DNA of 64,000 bases, from assembly GCF_019285515.1 (NCBI RefSeq), contig NZ_CP079095.1, positions 434,001 through 498,000 on the forward strand. Direction: 5' to 3'. This document shows positions 18,615 to 25,759 of this stretch, piece after piece. This DNA is from Methylococcus sp. Mc7. Lineage in GTDB: Bacteria > Pseudomonadota > Gammaproteobacteria > Methylococcales > Methylococcaceae. Positions within the stretch are counted from its first letter, which is position 1. Each line of letters opens with the position of its first letter. The translations under genes were made by a program, and so were the position numbers. Below the pieces are notes generated by a model. It saw nothing but the letters and a program-made list of their open reading frames with translations, had not been told where the DNA came from and searched no databases.

Positions 18615-20390
18615 ATGTCAAGGCGCCTTCCAGAGACCCGTCTGGCAGGGTCGGCAGGGATATCCGACCTGCGCCGGACGGCGATGAGGTCGCTCGAAAC
18701 CCCTTCGAAGCCTTACCGGGCATGGATTTTCGAAGCCGACCCTCAAGTCTTTGCGAGGCACCATGGACCCCACGGACTCGACGCCGATTCATCGGCCGCC
18801 AGCGCCATGACCGGCACGACGGCACCGCCTCCCGACAAACGGGGGAAACTGGGCCTGGCCAAAATCCGCCATGGCCTGCGGACACCCATCAACCATATCA
18901 TCGGCTATGCCGAAATCCTCCGGGAGGAAACCGCCGACAGCCTGCCCGCCGCTTTCGTCACCGATCTGGAAAAGATCCACAGCAGCGGCTACATCCTGCT
19001 GGCGCTGATCAACCGGCATCTGGGCGAGGACTGCACGCCCAACGCGGAACCCGATCTCCACGCCCTCAGCCACGAGCTGCGCACCCCGGTGAATCACATC
19101 ATCGGCTATGGCGAACTGCTGGCCGAACAGTGCGACGAACTGGGCCAGCCGGACCTGAAGCCGGACCTCGCCAGGATCGTGTCCGCCGCCCACACCTGGC
19201 TGGAGATGATGGAGGAACATTTCGGCAAGCGCGCGAATCCGCCTGCCGAACCGCCCTCGAACCCACCGCCTCCGGCCGCGAATTCCCCGAGCCTGCGGGA
19301 ACACTGGGTCAGCATCCCTCCCACCGAAGCCCCCTCCCGCAGCATTTGCACCGGTCACCTGCTGCTGGCGGACGACGACGAGCCCAACCGCGACCTGCTG
19401 CGCAGAAGGCTGGAGAAGCTGGGCTACCGGATCACGACCTGCGGGGACGGCCTGGAAGCGCTGGCGCTGGTCCGCGACACCCTGCCGGACTTGGTGCTGC
19501 TGGACATGCTGATGCCCGGGCTCAACGGCGACGAAGTCCTGGTCCGCATCAAATCGGACGAAACCCTGAGCCACGTGCCGGTCATCATGATTTCGGCGCT
19601 GGACCAGGTGGAGGGCATCGCCCATTGCATCGAGCTCGGTGCGGAGGACTACCTCGCCAAGCCCTTCAATCCGATCGTCCTGCGTGCGCGCATCGGCGCC
19701 GTGCTGGAGAAAAAGCGGCTGCGCGACCTCGAACAGGTCTACCTGAAGCAGATCGACGGGGAACGGGCGCGTTCCGACCGCCTGCTGCTGAACATCCTCC
19801 CTCAGCCCATCGCCGACCGCCTGAAAAAGGGCGAAGGCCATATCGTGAACACCTTCGACGAGGTCACGGTCATGTTCGCGGACCTGGCGGGTTTCACCGC
19901 CTTGTCCACGGCGATGCCGCCCACCCAGTTGGTCCGCCTGCTCGACCGGATTTTTTCGGCCTTCGACGAACTGGCGGACCGGCACGGGCTGGAGAAGATC
20001 AAGACCATCGGCGATGCCTACATGGCCGCGGCCGGCCTGCCGTTCCCGCACCAGGACCACGCGGCGGCCGCCGCCCGCATGGCGCAGGACATGCACCGGA
20101 CCATCGACCGGATCGGCGCCCAGTGCGCGACCGGGCTGAAAATGCGGATCGGCATCTGCACCGGCCCCGTCATCGCCGGCACCATCGGCCAGAAGAAGTT
20201 CATCTATGACCTCTGGGGCGATACGGTCAACACGGCGAGCCGCATGGAATCGCACGGCCTGCCCGGCCGCACCCAGGTCGCCGCCAGCACCTACGGACTG
20301 CTCCGCGGCCGTTTCGAGTTCGAAGAGCGCGGCACCATCGACATCCGAGGCAAAGGCCCGATGAAGGCGTATCTCCTCCTTTCAAGTTGA
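18615..20390 (+). CDS. Adenylate cyclase with paired HisKA-like segments and a receiver domain
   Basis: Soluble signalling protein of about 591 residues. Two similar HisKA-like dimerisation segments come first (each with a LRTPxNHIIGY motif; the second has the classical SHELRTP box), but no HATPase domain follows. A receiver domain (ADDDEPNRD, LLDMLMPGLNG, KPFNP) and a class III nucleotidyl cyclase domain follow. In the cyclase the metal Asp is in FADLAGFT, the purine-selecting Lys in EKIKTIGDAYM and an Asp in YDLWGDT, the K-D pair expected for cAMP production. The start is uncertain: ATG 18615 lies just outside the insertion sequence; 18684 and 18807 are alternatives, and the element may have removed the original 5' region. 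Confidence 0.85.
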   Translation: MSRRLPETRLAGSAGISDLRRTAMRSLETPSKPYRAWIFEADPQVFARHHGPHGLDADSSAASAMTGTTAPPPDKRGKLGLAKIRHGLRTPINHIIGYAEILREETADSLPAAFVTDLEKIHSSGYILLALINRHLGEDCTPNAEPDLHALSHELRTPVNHIIGYGELLAEQCDELGQPDLKPDLARIVSAAHTWLEMMEEHFGKRANPPAEPPSNPPPPAANSPSLREHWVSIPPTEAPSRSICTGHLLLADDDEPNRDLLRRRLEKLGYRITTCGDGLEALALVRDTLPDLVLLDMLMPGLNGDEVLVRIKSDETLSHVPVIMISALDQVEGIAHCIELGAEDYLAKPFNPIVLRARIGAVLEKKRLRDLEQVYLKQIDGERARSDRLLLNILPQPIADRLKKGEGHIVNTFDEVTVMFADLAGFTALSTAMPPTQLVRLLDRIFSAFDELADRHGLEKIKTIGDAYMAAAGLPFPHQDHAAAAARMAQDMHRTIDRIGAQCATGLKMRIGICTGPVIAGTIGQKKFIYDLWGDTVNTASRMESHGLPGRTQVAASTYGLLRGRFEFEERGTIDIRGKGPMKAYLLLSS

Positions 20391-20454
20391 GCGGCACCCC
20401 GCGCCCTTGCAATAGCACCGATGACAATTTCCCCAGAGCAGCCGAGAAGAGCAC

Positions 20455-22536
20455 ATGAAAAGCCCAGCGGAACACATCGAAACCCAGCGCGTCATGGTCG
20501 GGACCGACAGGTCCGAAACGGCTGATCAGGCGGTCCGGTGGGCCGCATCGTTCGCCGAACGATACGACGCCGAACTCTTCGTGGCGCAGGTGATCTCACC
20601 CAGGAATCCGGCGTCCACCGAATACGGCGCCGCCGAACGCACCCAGGCCGCGCTGGCGGGCGAGGAGCTCGCCGCCTACGCCCGCCAGCTCGCCGGTGCG
20701 CGCGGCCGCGGACTGGTCCTCATCGACCCGGATCCCGCCGCGGCAATCGTTCGCGCGGCCGAGCAGGAGAACATCGACGTGCTGGTCGTCGGCAACCTGG
20801 GCATGGCGGGGCGGAAGGAATTCCTGCTGGGCAACGTCCCGAACCGCATCAGCCACAACGCCCGCTGCACCGTGGTGATCGTGAATACCATGCCGACCGG
20901 GGACCAGCCCTCCAAGCCCTCGCAGATTTTCGTCCGAGGCAGCGAGCCGGCGCCCACCGAGCCTCGGCTGATGGCGCGTGGCGGCCAGATCGCGGCGGTG
21001 ATGGCAAGGCACGGATTGAAGGAGCTGTTCGGACGTCCAGACGAGGAAGGATCGACCGGCCGGCGGCGGCAGGCCAAACGGCTGCGCTCGGCGCTCGAGG
21101 AACTCGGCCCCACCTTTTCCAAGCTCGGCCAGATCCTGTCGACTCGGCCCGACCTGCTGCCCCCCGAGTACATCGAGGAACTGGAGAAGCTGCAGGACCA
21201 TGTGCCGCCGCTGACCGAGCGGGAAGTCGTCGGGGTGTTCGAACGGGAACTCGGCGTGCCCTGGGAGGACGTGTTCGAGTCGATCGAGCCGAACCCGCTG
21301 GCCGCCGGCACCATCGCCCAGGTTCACCGCGCCACGCTGGTGGGGGGAAGCCGGATCGTGGTCAAGGCACAGCGGCCCAACGCCCGCGAGGAGATCGAAC
21401 AGGACCTCGCCCTGCTGGAGGTGTTCGCCGAAAAGGTCGGAGAGCGTCCGGCCCTGAAGAAAGTCATCGACATGGAAGCGGTCTTCAAGCACCTCTCCTC
21501 ATCGCTGCACCGCGAACTCGACTTCCGGCAGGAGGCCGAGAACATCGCGCGGATGCGGGAGGTCCTCATGGGCTACGACCGCCTCAGCGTCCCCGCGATC
21601 CATAACGACTTGTCGACCTCGCGCATCCTGGTGATGGAAGAAGTCCAGGGCGTGCCGGTGGTGGAAGCGCCGGAAGGCCCCGAGCGGTCGAAGGCCGCCC
21701 GGCAACTGCTGGAAAGCTATTACAAGCAGATTCTCGTCGACGGCTTCTTCCACGCCGACCCGCACCCCGGCAACCTGAAATGGTGGAACGAGCGGATCTA
21801 TTTCCTCGATTTCGGGATGGTCGGCGACGTCGGCCCCGAGGTCCGCGAAAACCTCATGCTGCTGCTGATGGCGTTCTGGCAGGGCGATGCCGTGTTCCTC
21901 AGCGAAGTCACGCTGATGCTGGCCGGCGCCACCGACCGAAGCGACCTGGACATCGCCCGCTTCCAGGCCGAAATCGGCGAGCTGATGGCGAAATACCGGA
22001 CTGCGGCGCTGGCGGACATGCAGATCGGCGTGATTCTCCAGGAAATGTGCGAGATCGCGCTGCGTTACGAGGTCCCCATGCCGGCTTCACTGACGCTGAT
22101 CGGCAAGGCGCTGGCCCAGGTCCAGATGGCCACGGCGCGGCTCGACCCCACGCTCGATCCTTTCGACATCGCCGGCCATTTCCTGATGCGGTCGATGTTC
22201 AAGGGCATGAGGTCCCGGCTCGATCCGAAGGCTCTGCTCTACCAATCCCAGAAGCTGCAGGTGCGGGCCACACGGGTGATCGACGCGCTGGAACGCTTGG
22301 TCGGCGCCCGGCCGGGACCCAAGCTCGAGGTGAAATTCCGCGCCAACACGCTCGAAGACGTCGTGCACCGAACCGGACACCGTGTGGCCTTGGGGCTGAC
22401 GGCCGCCGCCAGCCTGCTCGCCGCCGGACTCACGGCCGGCTCGGCGGCGGTCACGGAATGGATCCCCGCGGGCTTTGGCGTCGGAGGGGCGGTGCTGACC
22501 CTCGGTTTGATCGCCGATGCGATGCGCCAGCGCTGA
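20455..22536 (+). CDS. UspA domain fused to UbiB/ABC1-family atypical kinase
   Basis: A 693-residue fusion. Residues 10-145 form a universal stress protein domain with an ATP-loop-like segment VGNLGMAG ending in LLGNVPN. Residues 180-600 form an ABC1/ADCK/UbiB kinase-like domain: the family KxGQ motif in SKLGQILSTRPDLLP, the alanine-rich loop AAGTIAQVH, the lysine in VVKAQRP, HADPHPGN as catalytic loop and DFGMVG as metal site. Two hydrophobic helices at the C-terminus (about 640-690) suggest membrane anchoring, as in UbiB. UbiB supports ubiquinone synthesis or transport, but this long fused form need not do the same job. It follows the cyclase gene by 64 bases on the same strand. Confidence 0.88.
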   Translation: MKSPAEHIETQRVMVGTDRSETADQAVRWAASFAERYDAELFVAQVISPRNPASTEYGAAERTQAALAGEELAAYARQLAGARGRGLVLIDPDPAAAIVRAAEQENIDVLVVGNLGMAGRKEFLLGNVPNRISHNARCTVVIVNTMPTGDQPSKPSQIFVRGSEPAPTEPRLMARGGQIAAVMARHGLKELFGRPDEEGSTGRRRQAKRLRSALEELGPTFSKLGQILSTRPDLLPPEYIEELEKLQDHVPPLTEREVVGVFERELGVPWEDVFESIEPNPLAAGTIAQVHRATLVGGSRIVVKAQRPNAREEIEQDLALLEVFAEKVGERPALKKVIDMEAVFKHLSSSLHRELDFRQEAENIARMREVLMGYDRLSVPAIHNDLSTSRILVMEEVQGVPVVEAPEGPERSKAARQLLESYYKQILVDGFFHADPHPGNLKWWNERIYFLDFGMVGDVGPEVRENLMLLLMAFWQGDAVFLSEVTLMLAGATDRSDLDIARFQAEIGELMAKYRTAALADMQIGVILQEMCEIALRYEVPMPASLTLIGKALAQVQMATARLDPTLDPFDIAGHFLMRSMFKGMRSRLDPKALLYQSQKLQVRATRVIDALERLVGARPGPKLEVKFRANTLEDVVHRTGHRVALGLTAAASLLAAGLTAGSAAVTEWIPAGFGVGGAVLTLGLIADAMRQR

Positions 22537-22573
22537 AGGCCAAGGCGTAGACCAGGGCTGGCCCGCCGCATGC

Positions 22574-22711
22574 TCAAAACCTGGAAGTTCCGCCCCGGCG
22601 GATCGAACGCAGAATGGATTTCTCGAGGCCATAGGCCATGACGGCCATGACCAGCCCGACCAGCCGGCGCTCCAGCCGCTGAAAGAAAGACCTCCGAGAT
22701 CGACCGTTCAT
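22574..22711 (-). CDS. Small basic protein of unknown function (45 residues)
   Basis: Short reading frame starting at ATG 22711 after a strong GGAGAAGG ribosome site. The product (MNGRSRRSFFQRLERRLVGL and on) is basic with one amphipathic or weakly hydrophobic helix (LVGLVMAVMAYGLE) in the middle and arginines at both ends, so membrane association is possible. It does not match anything I recognise. It is convergent with the UspA-UbiB gene, ending 37 bases from its stop. The ribosome site is the main support; without comparative data it could be spurious. Confidence 0.45.
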   Translation of the reverse strand: MNGRSRRSFFQRLERRLVGLVMAVMAYGLEKSILRSIRRGGTSRF

Positions 22712-22765
22712 GCCTTCTCCCCCGCCCGATGGGCAAACCCAAGGCGCCGCCCAATCGGCGAGTCC

Positions 22766-23254
22766 TCAGGGAATGTCAAACGCCCGCTCATCCTCCGGCA
22801 TACCGGACCCTTGAAAGAATTCCGGCCCGAGTTCGGAAACCGGGGCGCCCTTACAGCGGAAATTCGCGATGAGCTTGCCGCCCTTGTCGACGACGACGCC
22901 GTCCTTTTTCCAGCCCTTGCCGCTGCCGGTATAGACCACGTAGTTGTACTCGCCCTTGCTGAAGCGCAGAAAGGCGCCGCCGCCGCCGGAATACATCAGG
23001 GTTCCCCCTTTGGCGGCGGTCGCCGGATGGGCGGCCGGATCGGGCAACCTGATTTCCGGATGGCCTTCCGAGCCGAACCGGTACTGGATGGAACCCGCCG
23101 TCGGCGACAGCTCCTTCGACGCGCAGACCGACACGATCTTCTCGCCCACATTGCAGGAGAACACCGTTTTCTCCTCCACGGTACAGTGGCCGGCCGCTGC
23201 GTGTGAAGCAGCCGGGACCAGGCCGAGCGCCAACAAACCCGCAATTCTTTTCAT
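22766..23254 (-). CDS. Exported protein of unknown function
   Basis: A 162-residue product with a clear signal peptide (MKRIAGLLALGLVPAASHA) and a mature part with four cysteines in the pattern HCTVEE, FSCNVG, SVCAS and FRCKG, which may form two disulfides in the periplasm. The middle is rich in beta-strand-like sequence (GEYNYVVYTGSGKG). I do not recognise the family. ATG 23254 follows AAGGGGG. It is transcribed toward the 45-residue reading frame, 54 bases away. Confidence 0.75.
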   Translation of the reverse strand: MKRIAGLLALGLVPAASHAAAGHCTVEEKTVFSCNVGEKIVSVCASKELSPTAGSIQYRFGSEGHPEIRLPDPAAHPATAAKGGTLMYSGGGGAFLRFSKGEYNYVVYTGSGKGWKKDGVVVDKGGKLIANFRCKGAPVSELGPEFFQGSGMPEDERAFDIP

Positions 23255-23388
23255 TTGAACCCCCTTACGAGCCGGAAATGCCGATCTTACTTCAGATGAC
23301 CGCCTCCCGGGATACAAGCGGCTTGTTTGGGGCAGCGACCGTCCTCCTGAAACCATTCGGCGGAATCGCAGCGGATTGCATGAGTCGG

Positions 23389-23790
23389 TCAACCCGGCGT
23401 CACCAAAGTCAGGCGGGGGAAATAATGCGCATACCTGCCGGCGTCACGCGTCAACAAAGGGATTCCGAGAATAGCCGCGTGTGCTCCGATAAAGAAATCC
23501 GGCAGGACGCCCTGCTTGGTGCCTTTTTGCCGGCGATATTGGAGAAAGGCCTTTCCCGCCAGGAACAGGGCTTCCCGCGGGATCGACTCGACGATCAAAC
23601 CGGCTTCGGCCAGCATGGCTTCCAGTTCCTCGATGCGATGGAACGCGATCGACAACTCGGCATAAACGACGGGGTTGATGATCAGGACATCGTTCAGGGC
23701 GGCTCGATCCAATTGCTCTTGCGACCAGTCGGCCCAGATGGGGTCGTCTTCGATGACATCGAGAATGACGTTCGTATCCACCAAGACCAC
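23389..23790 (-). CDS. vapC: VapC-type PIN-domain toxin
   Basis: Ribonuclease toxin of a type II toxin-antitoxin pair. The 133-residue PIN domain shows the conserved acidic residues: Asp in LVDTNV, Glu in VYAELS, Asp in LPDFFIGAHA and Asp in LLTRDAGRY. Translation starts at GTG 23790, one base after the antitoxin stop, so the two are translationally coupled. PIN toxins of this class usually cut tRNA or rRNA; the target here is unknown. Confidence 0.88.
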   Translation of the reverse strand: MVLVDTNVILDVIEDDPIWADWSQEQLDRAALNDVLIINPVVYAELSIAFHRIEELEAMLAEAGLIVESIPREALFLAGKAFLQYRRQKGTKQGVLPDFFIGAHAAILGIPLLTRDAGRYAHYFPRLTLVTPG

Positions 23791-23791
23791 G

Positions 23792-24025
23792 TCAGCTCTC
23801 GCCCCGCGTCAGAGCCATGATCTCATCCGTGCTCATCTTGACCGTGGCGACTCCGCGGAGGGAGGCAAACCGGCTTGCGGGCCGCTTGGTTTCGGCAGGC
23901 AAGAGCATCACTTGTCCATCCTCCGTGACCTTGAAATCCACCACGCTTCCCGCCCGCAAGCCGAGCAGGGCACGAACGGCTTTGGGAATGGTGACCTGTC
24001 CTTTGCTGGTCAGTGTGCTACTCAT
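23792..24025 (-). CDS. AbrB/MazE-type antitoxin
   Basis: Antitoxin of 77 residues with an N-terminal swapped-hairpin AbrB DNA-binding domain (STLTSKGQVTIPKAVRALLG) and a C-terminal segment that would bind the PIN toxin. It precedes vapC by one base. A 9-bp inverted repeat lies 14 bases upstream of its ATG and is the likely operator for autorepression. AbrB-type antitoxins paired with PIN toxins are a well-known VapBC subtype. Confidence 0.88.
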   Translation of the reverse strand: MSSTLTSKGQVTIPKAVRALLGLRAGSVVDFKVTEDGQVMLLPAETKRPASRFASLRGVATVKMSTDEIMALTRGES

Positions 24026-24038
24026 GTGCCCTGCCTCA

Positions 24039-24070
24039 AGGTAATACTATTGAAAACCATGGTATTACCT
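24039..24070. promoter_or_regulatory. Inverted repeat, likely antitoxin operator
   Basis: AGGTAATAC (24039-24047) and GTATTACCT (24062-24070) form a perfect 9-bp inverted repeat with a 14-base spacer, located just upstream of the AbrB-type antitoxin start. AbrB/MazE antitoxins bind such palindromes to repress their own operon, so this is the probable operator; binding is inferred. Confidence 0.6.
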
Positions 24071-24282
24071 CGCGGGAAGCGGCGCAACAAGGGGCCGGGC
24101 CGGATAGCCCGGCATGAATGGACAACGGACTACCACTTCATGCCAGCGAACCGGATCTTCTGCCTCATTTCGATGCGTCGTGTTCCACAATTGCACCTCA
24201 TCCTGTCGGAAGCGCTTCTGCTCCGCGCGCCCCTTGACTCACCGCCAATTTGAAATCAATAGCCTATGCATGCTCGACACAC
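24071..24282. other. Intergenic region upstream of the narK promoter
   Basis: About 210 bases between the toxin-antitoxin operator and the narK promoter with no convincing gene. A 7-bp hairpin (GCCGGGC with GCCCGGC, 24094-24113) is visible. The rest should hold activator sites for the sigma-54 promoter, but I could not find a clean NtrC palindrome. Confidence 0.4.
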
Positions 24283-24300
24283 TTGGCATATGTAATGCTT
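24283..24300 (+). promoter_or_regulatory. Sigma-54 type -24/-12 promoter for narK
   Basis: TTGGCATATGTAATGCTT has the invariant GG and GC dinucleotides separated by exactly ten bases, plus the flanking TTGGCA and TGCTT of the RpoN consensus. The same arrangement precedes the porin gene at 35549. Transcription should start near 24310, a few bases before the first leader hairpin. Confidence 0.72.
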
Positions 24301-24315
24301 GAATCCTTCTGAAAC

Positions 24316-24403
24316 CTGCGCCAATGGCGGCGCGGCACCAGGACAAAGGCGTCTTGGGCTTTTGCGGAATACCTTCCGCGAAGCCTAAGACGCTTTTTTT
24401 TTT
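24316..24403 (+). promoter_or_regulatory. ANTAR-target (NasT) antitermination leader of narK
   Basis: Two hairpins with six-base loops followed by an intrinsic terminator. Hairpin 1 (24316-24335) has loop AATGGC; hairpin 2 (24338-24357) has loop AAAGGC; both loops have A at position 1 and G at position 4, as in known ANTAR-protein targets. The terminator stem begins inside the loop of hairpin 2 (24349), so hairpin 2 and the terminator cannot coexist. NasT binding to the hairpins should block termination when nitrate is present. NasT itself is encoded at 34337. Confidence 0.85.
24349..24403 (+). terminator. Conditional intrinsic terminator in the narK leader
   Basis: Long stem GCGTCTT...AAGACGC continuing inward through GGGCTT/AAGCC and GCGGAA/TTCCGC, followed by ten T residues at 24394-24403. 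It overlaps the second ANTAR hairpin and would stop transcription before narK unless antitermination occurs. Confidence 0.85.
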
Positions 24404-24459
24404 GCTTCAAGACCAACCCCGACGCGGCACCGCAAGGCCCAAAACCCGGAGCAACAGTC

Positions 24460-25734
24460 ATGAACTTCAAAGAATTCAAGCAGGCCGGACATTGGCCGAC
24501 CCTGCTTTCCGCCTTTCTCTATTTCGACGTGTCCTTCATGGTCTGGGTGATGCTCGGACCGCTTTCCCTTTACATCACCAAGGACTTGGCGCTGCCGCTC
24601 GAGGAGAAGTTCACCATCGTCGCCATACCCATCCTCTCCGGCGCGGTGTTCCGCATCATCCTGGGTTCCATGGCCGACCATATCGGCCCCAAGCTGACCG
24701 GCGTCCTGGCCCAGTTGCTGGTGATCCTGGGCCTCGCCTATGTGTTCGTGTTCGGCCTGCACTCCAAGCCGGAGGTCGAAATCCTGGGGCTGCTGCTGGG
24801 CGTGGCCGGCGCCAGCTTCGCCGTGGCCCTGCCGCAGGCCAGCCGCTGGTATCCGCCCAAATTCCAGGGCGTGGTGATGGGCATCGCCGGCGCCGGCAAC
24901 ATGGGCGTGGTGCTCGATTCCATGATCGTGCCCTGGCTGGCCGAGAAGTTCGGCTGGCAGGCGGTGTTCGGCTTCCTGCTCATTCCCTTGCTGATCGTCC
25001 TGATCGTCTACGCGGTGCTGGTGAAGGATGCCCCGGACAAGCGCACGCCGGTCAGCCTGGCGAACTATGCCGCGGTAATGAAGGACCCCGACGCCTGGTG
25101 GTTCATGTTCTTCTATTCCATCACCTTCGGCGGCTTCGTCGGTCTCGGCAATGCCCTGCCGCTGTACTTCACCAACTGGTATCACGTCTCCGGCATCGCT
25201 GCCGGCATGATGGTCGCCATCGTGGTGTTCGCCGGCTCGATGTTCCGCCCAGTCGGCGGCTACCTGGCCGACCGCATCGGCGGCATCCGCGCCCTCCAGG
25301 TCCTGTTCGTGGTGGTGTCCCTGTCCTATCTGGCGATCTCGTTCATGCCGGAAGGCCCCGCGCCGCAAGCGCCGGGCAACGCCAAGGTGGCCGGCTGGGG
25401 CCTGTGGGAACTGCCGGCGGAAGGCTGGGGTGCGGTCGCCATCTTCTTCGCCGGCACTCTGGCGCTGGGTATGGGCAACGGTTCGGTGTTCCAACTGGTA
25501 CCGCTGCGCTTCCGCAAAGAAATCGGGGTGGTCACCGGCCTGGTCGGTTGCGCCGGTGGCGTGGGCGGCTTCTTCCTGGCGAAGACCTTGGGGCTGTCGT
25601 GGGAAATACAGCACGGCTTCGCGCTCGGGTTCAGCGTGTTCGCCGTACTCCCGCTGCTCGGCCTGGGCGGGCTGGTGATGGTGAGGAAACGCTGGCGCAC
25701 GACCTGGGGCGCGGTTTCCGGAGCACAGGTCTGA
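24460..25734 (+). CDS. narK: Nitrate/nitrite transporter, NarK/NasA type MFS
   Basis: Inner-membrane major facilitator protein of 424 residues that imports nitrate (and possibly exports nitrite). It has the family features: RIILGSMADHIGPK with the substrate-binding Arg in the second helix, and two nitrate signature motifs, GIAGAGNMGVV (helix 5) and GLVGCAGGVGGF (helix 11), where glycine-rich helices line the pore. It is the first gene of the nitrate assimilation operon and lies behind a sigma-54 promoter and an ANTAR leader. No nitrate ABC transporter is encoded in the window, so this is the visible uptake system. Confidence 0.94.
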   Translation: MNFKEFKQAGHWPTLLSAFLYFDVSFMVWVMLGPLSLYITKDLALPLEEKFTIVAIPILSGAVFRIILGSMADHIGPKLTGVLAQLLVILGLAYVFVFGLHSKPEVEILGLLLGVAGASFAVALPQASRWYPPKFQGVVMGIAGAGNMGVVLDSMIVPWLAEKFGWQAVFGFLLIPLLIVLIVYAVLVKDAPDKRTPVSLANYAAVMKDPDAWWFMFFYSITFGGFVGLGNALPLYFTNWYHVSGIAAGMMVAIVVFAGSMFRPVGGYLADRIGGIRALQVLFVVVSLSYLAISFMPEGPAPQAPGNAKVAGWGLWELPAEGWGAVAIFFAGTLALGMGNGSVFQLVPLRFRKEIGVVTGLVGCAGGVGGFFLAKTLGLSWEIQHGFALGFSVFAVLPLLGLGGLVMVRKRWRTTWGAVSGAQV

Positions 25735-25759
25735 CCGCGATCCGGCTCCCGATAGCGCC

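Noticed and set aside
24283-24300. First taken as a third leader hairpin (GCAT/ATGC)
   Set aside because: Loop size is wrong for ANTAR targets; the GG-N10-GC spacing, repeated at 35549, fits a sigma-54 promoter better.
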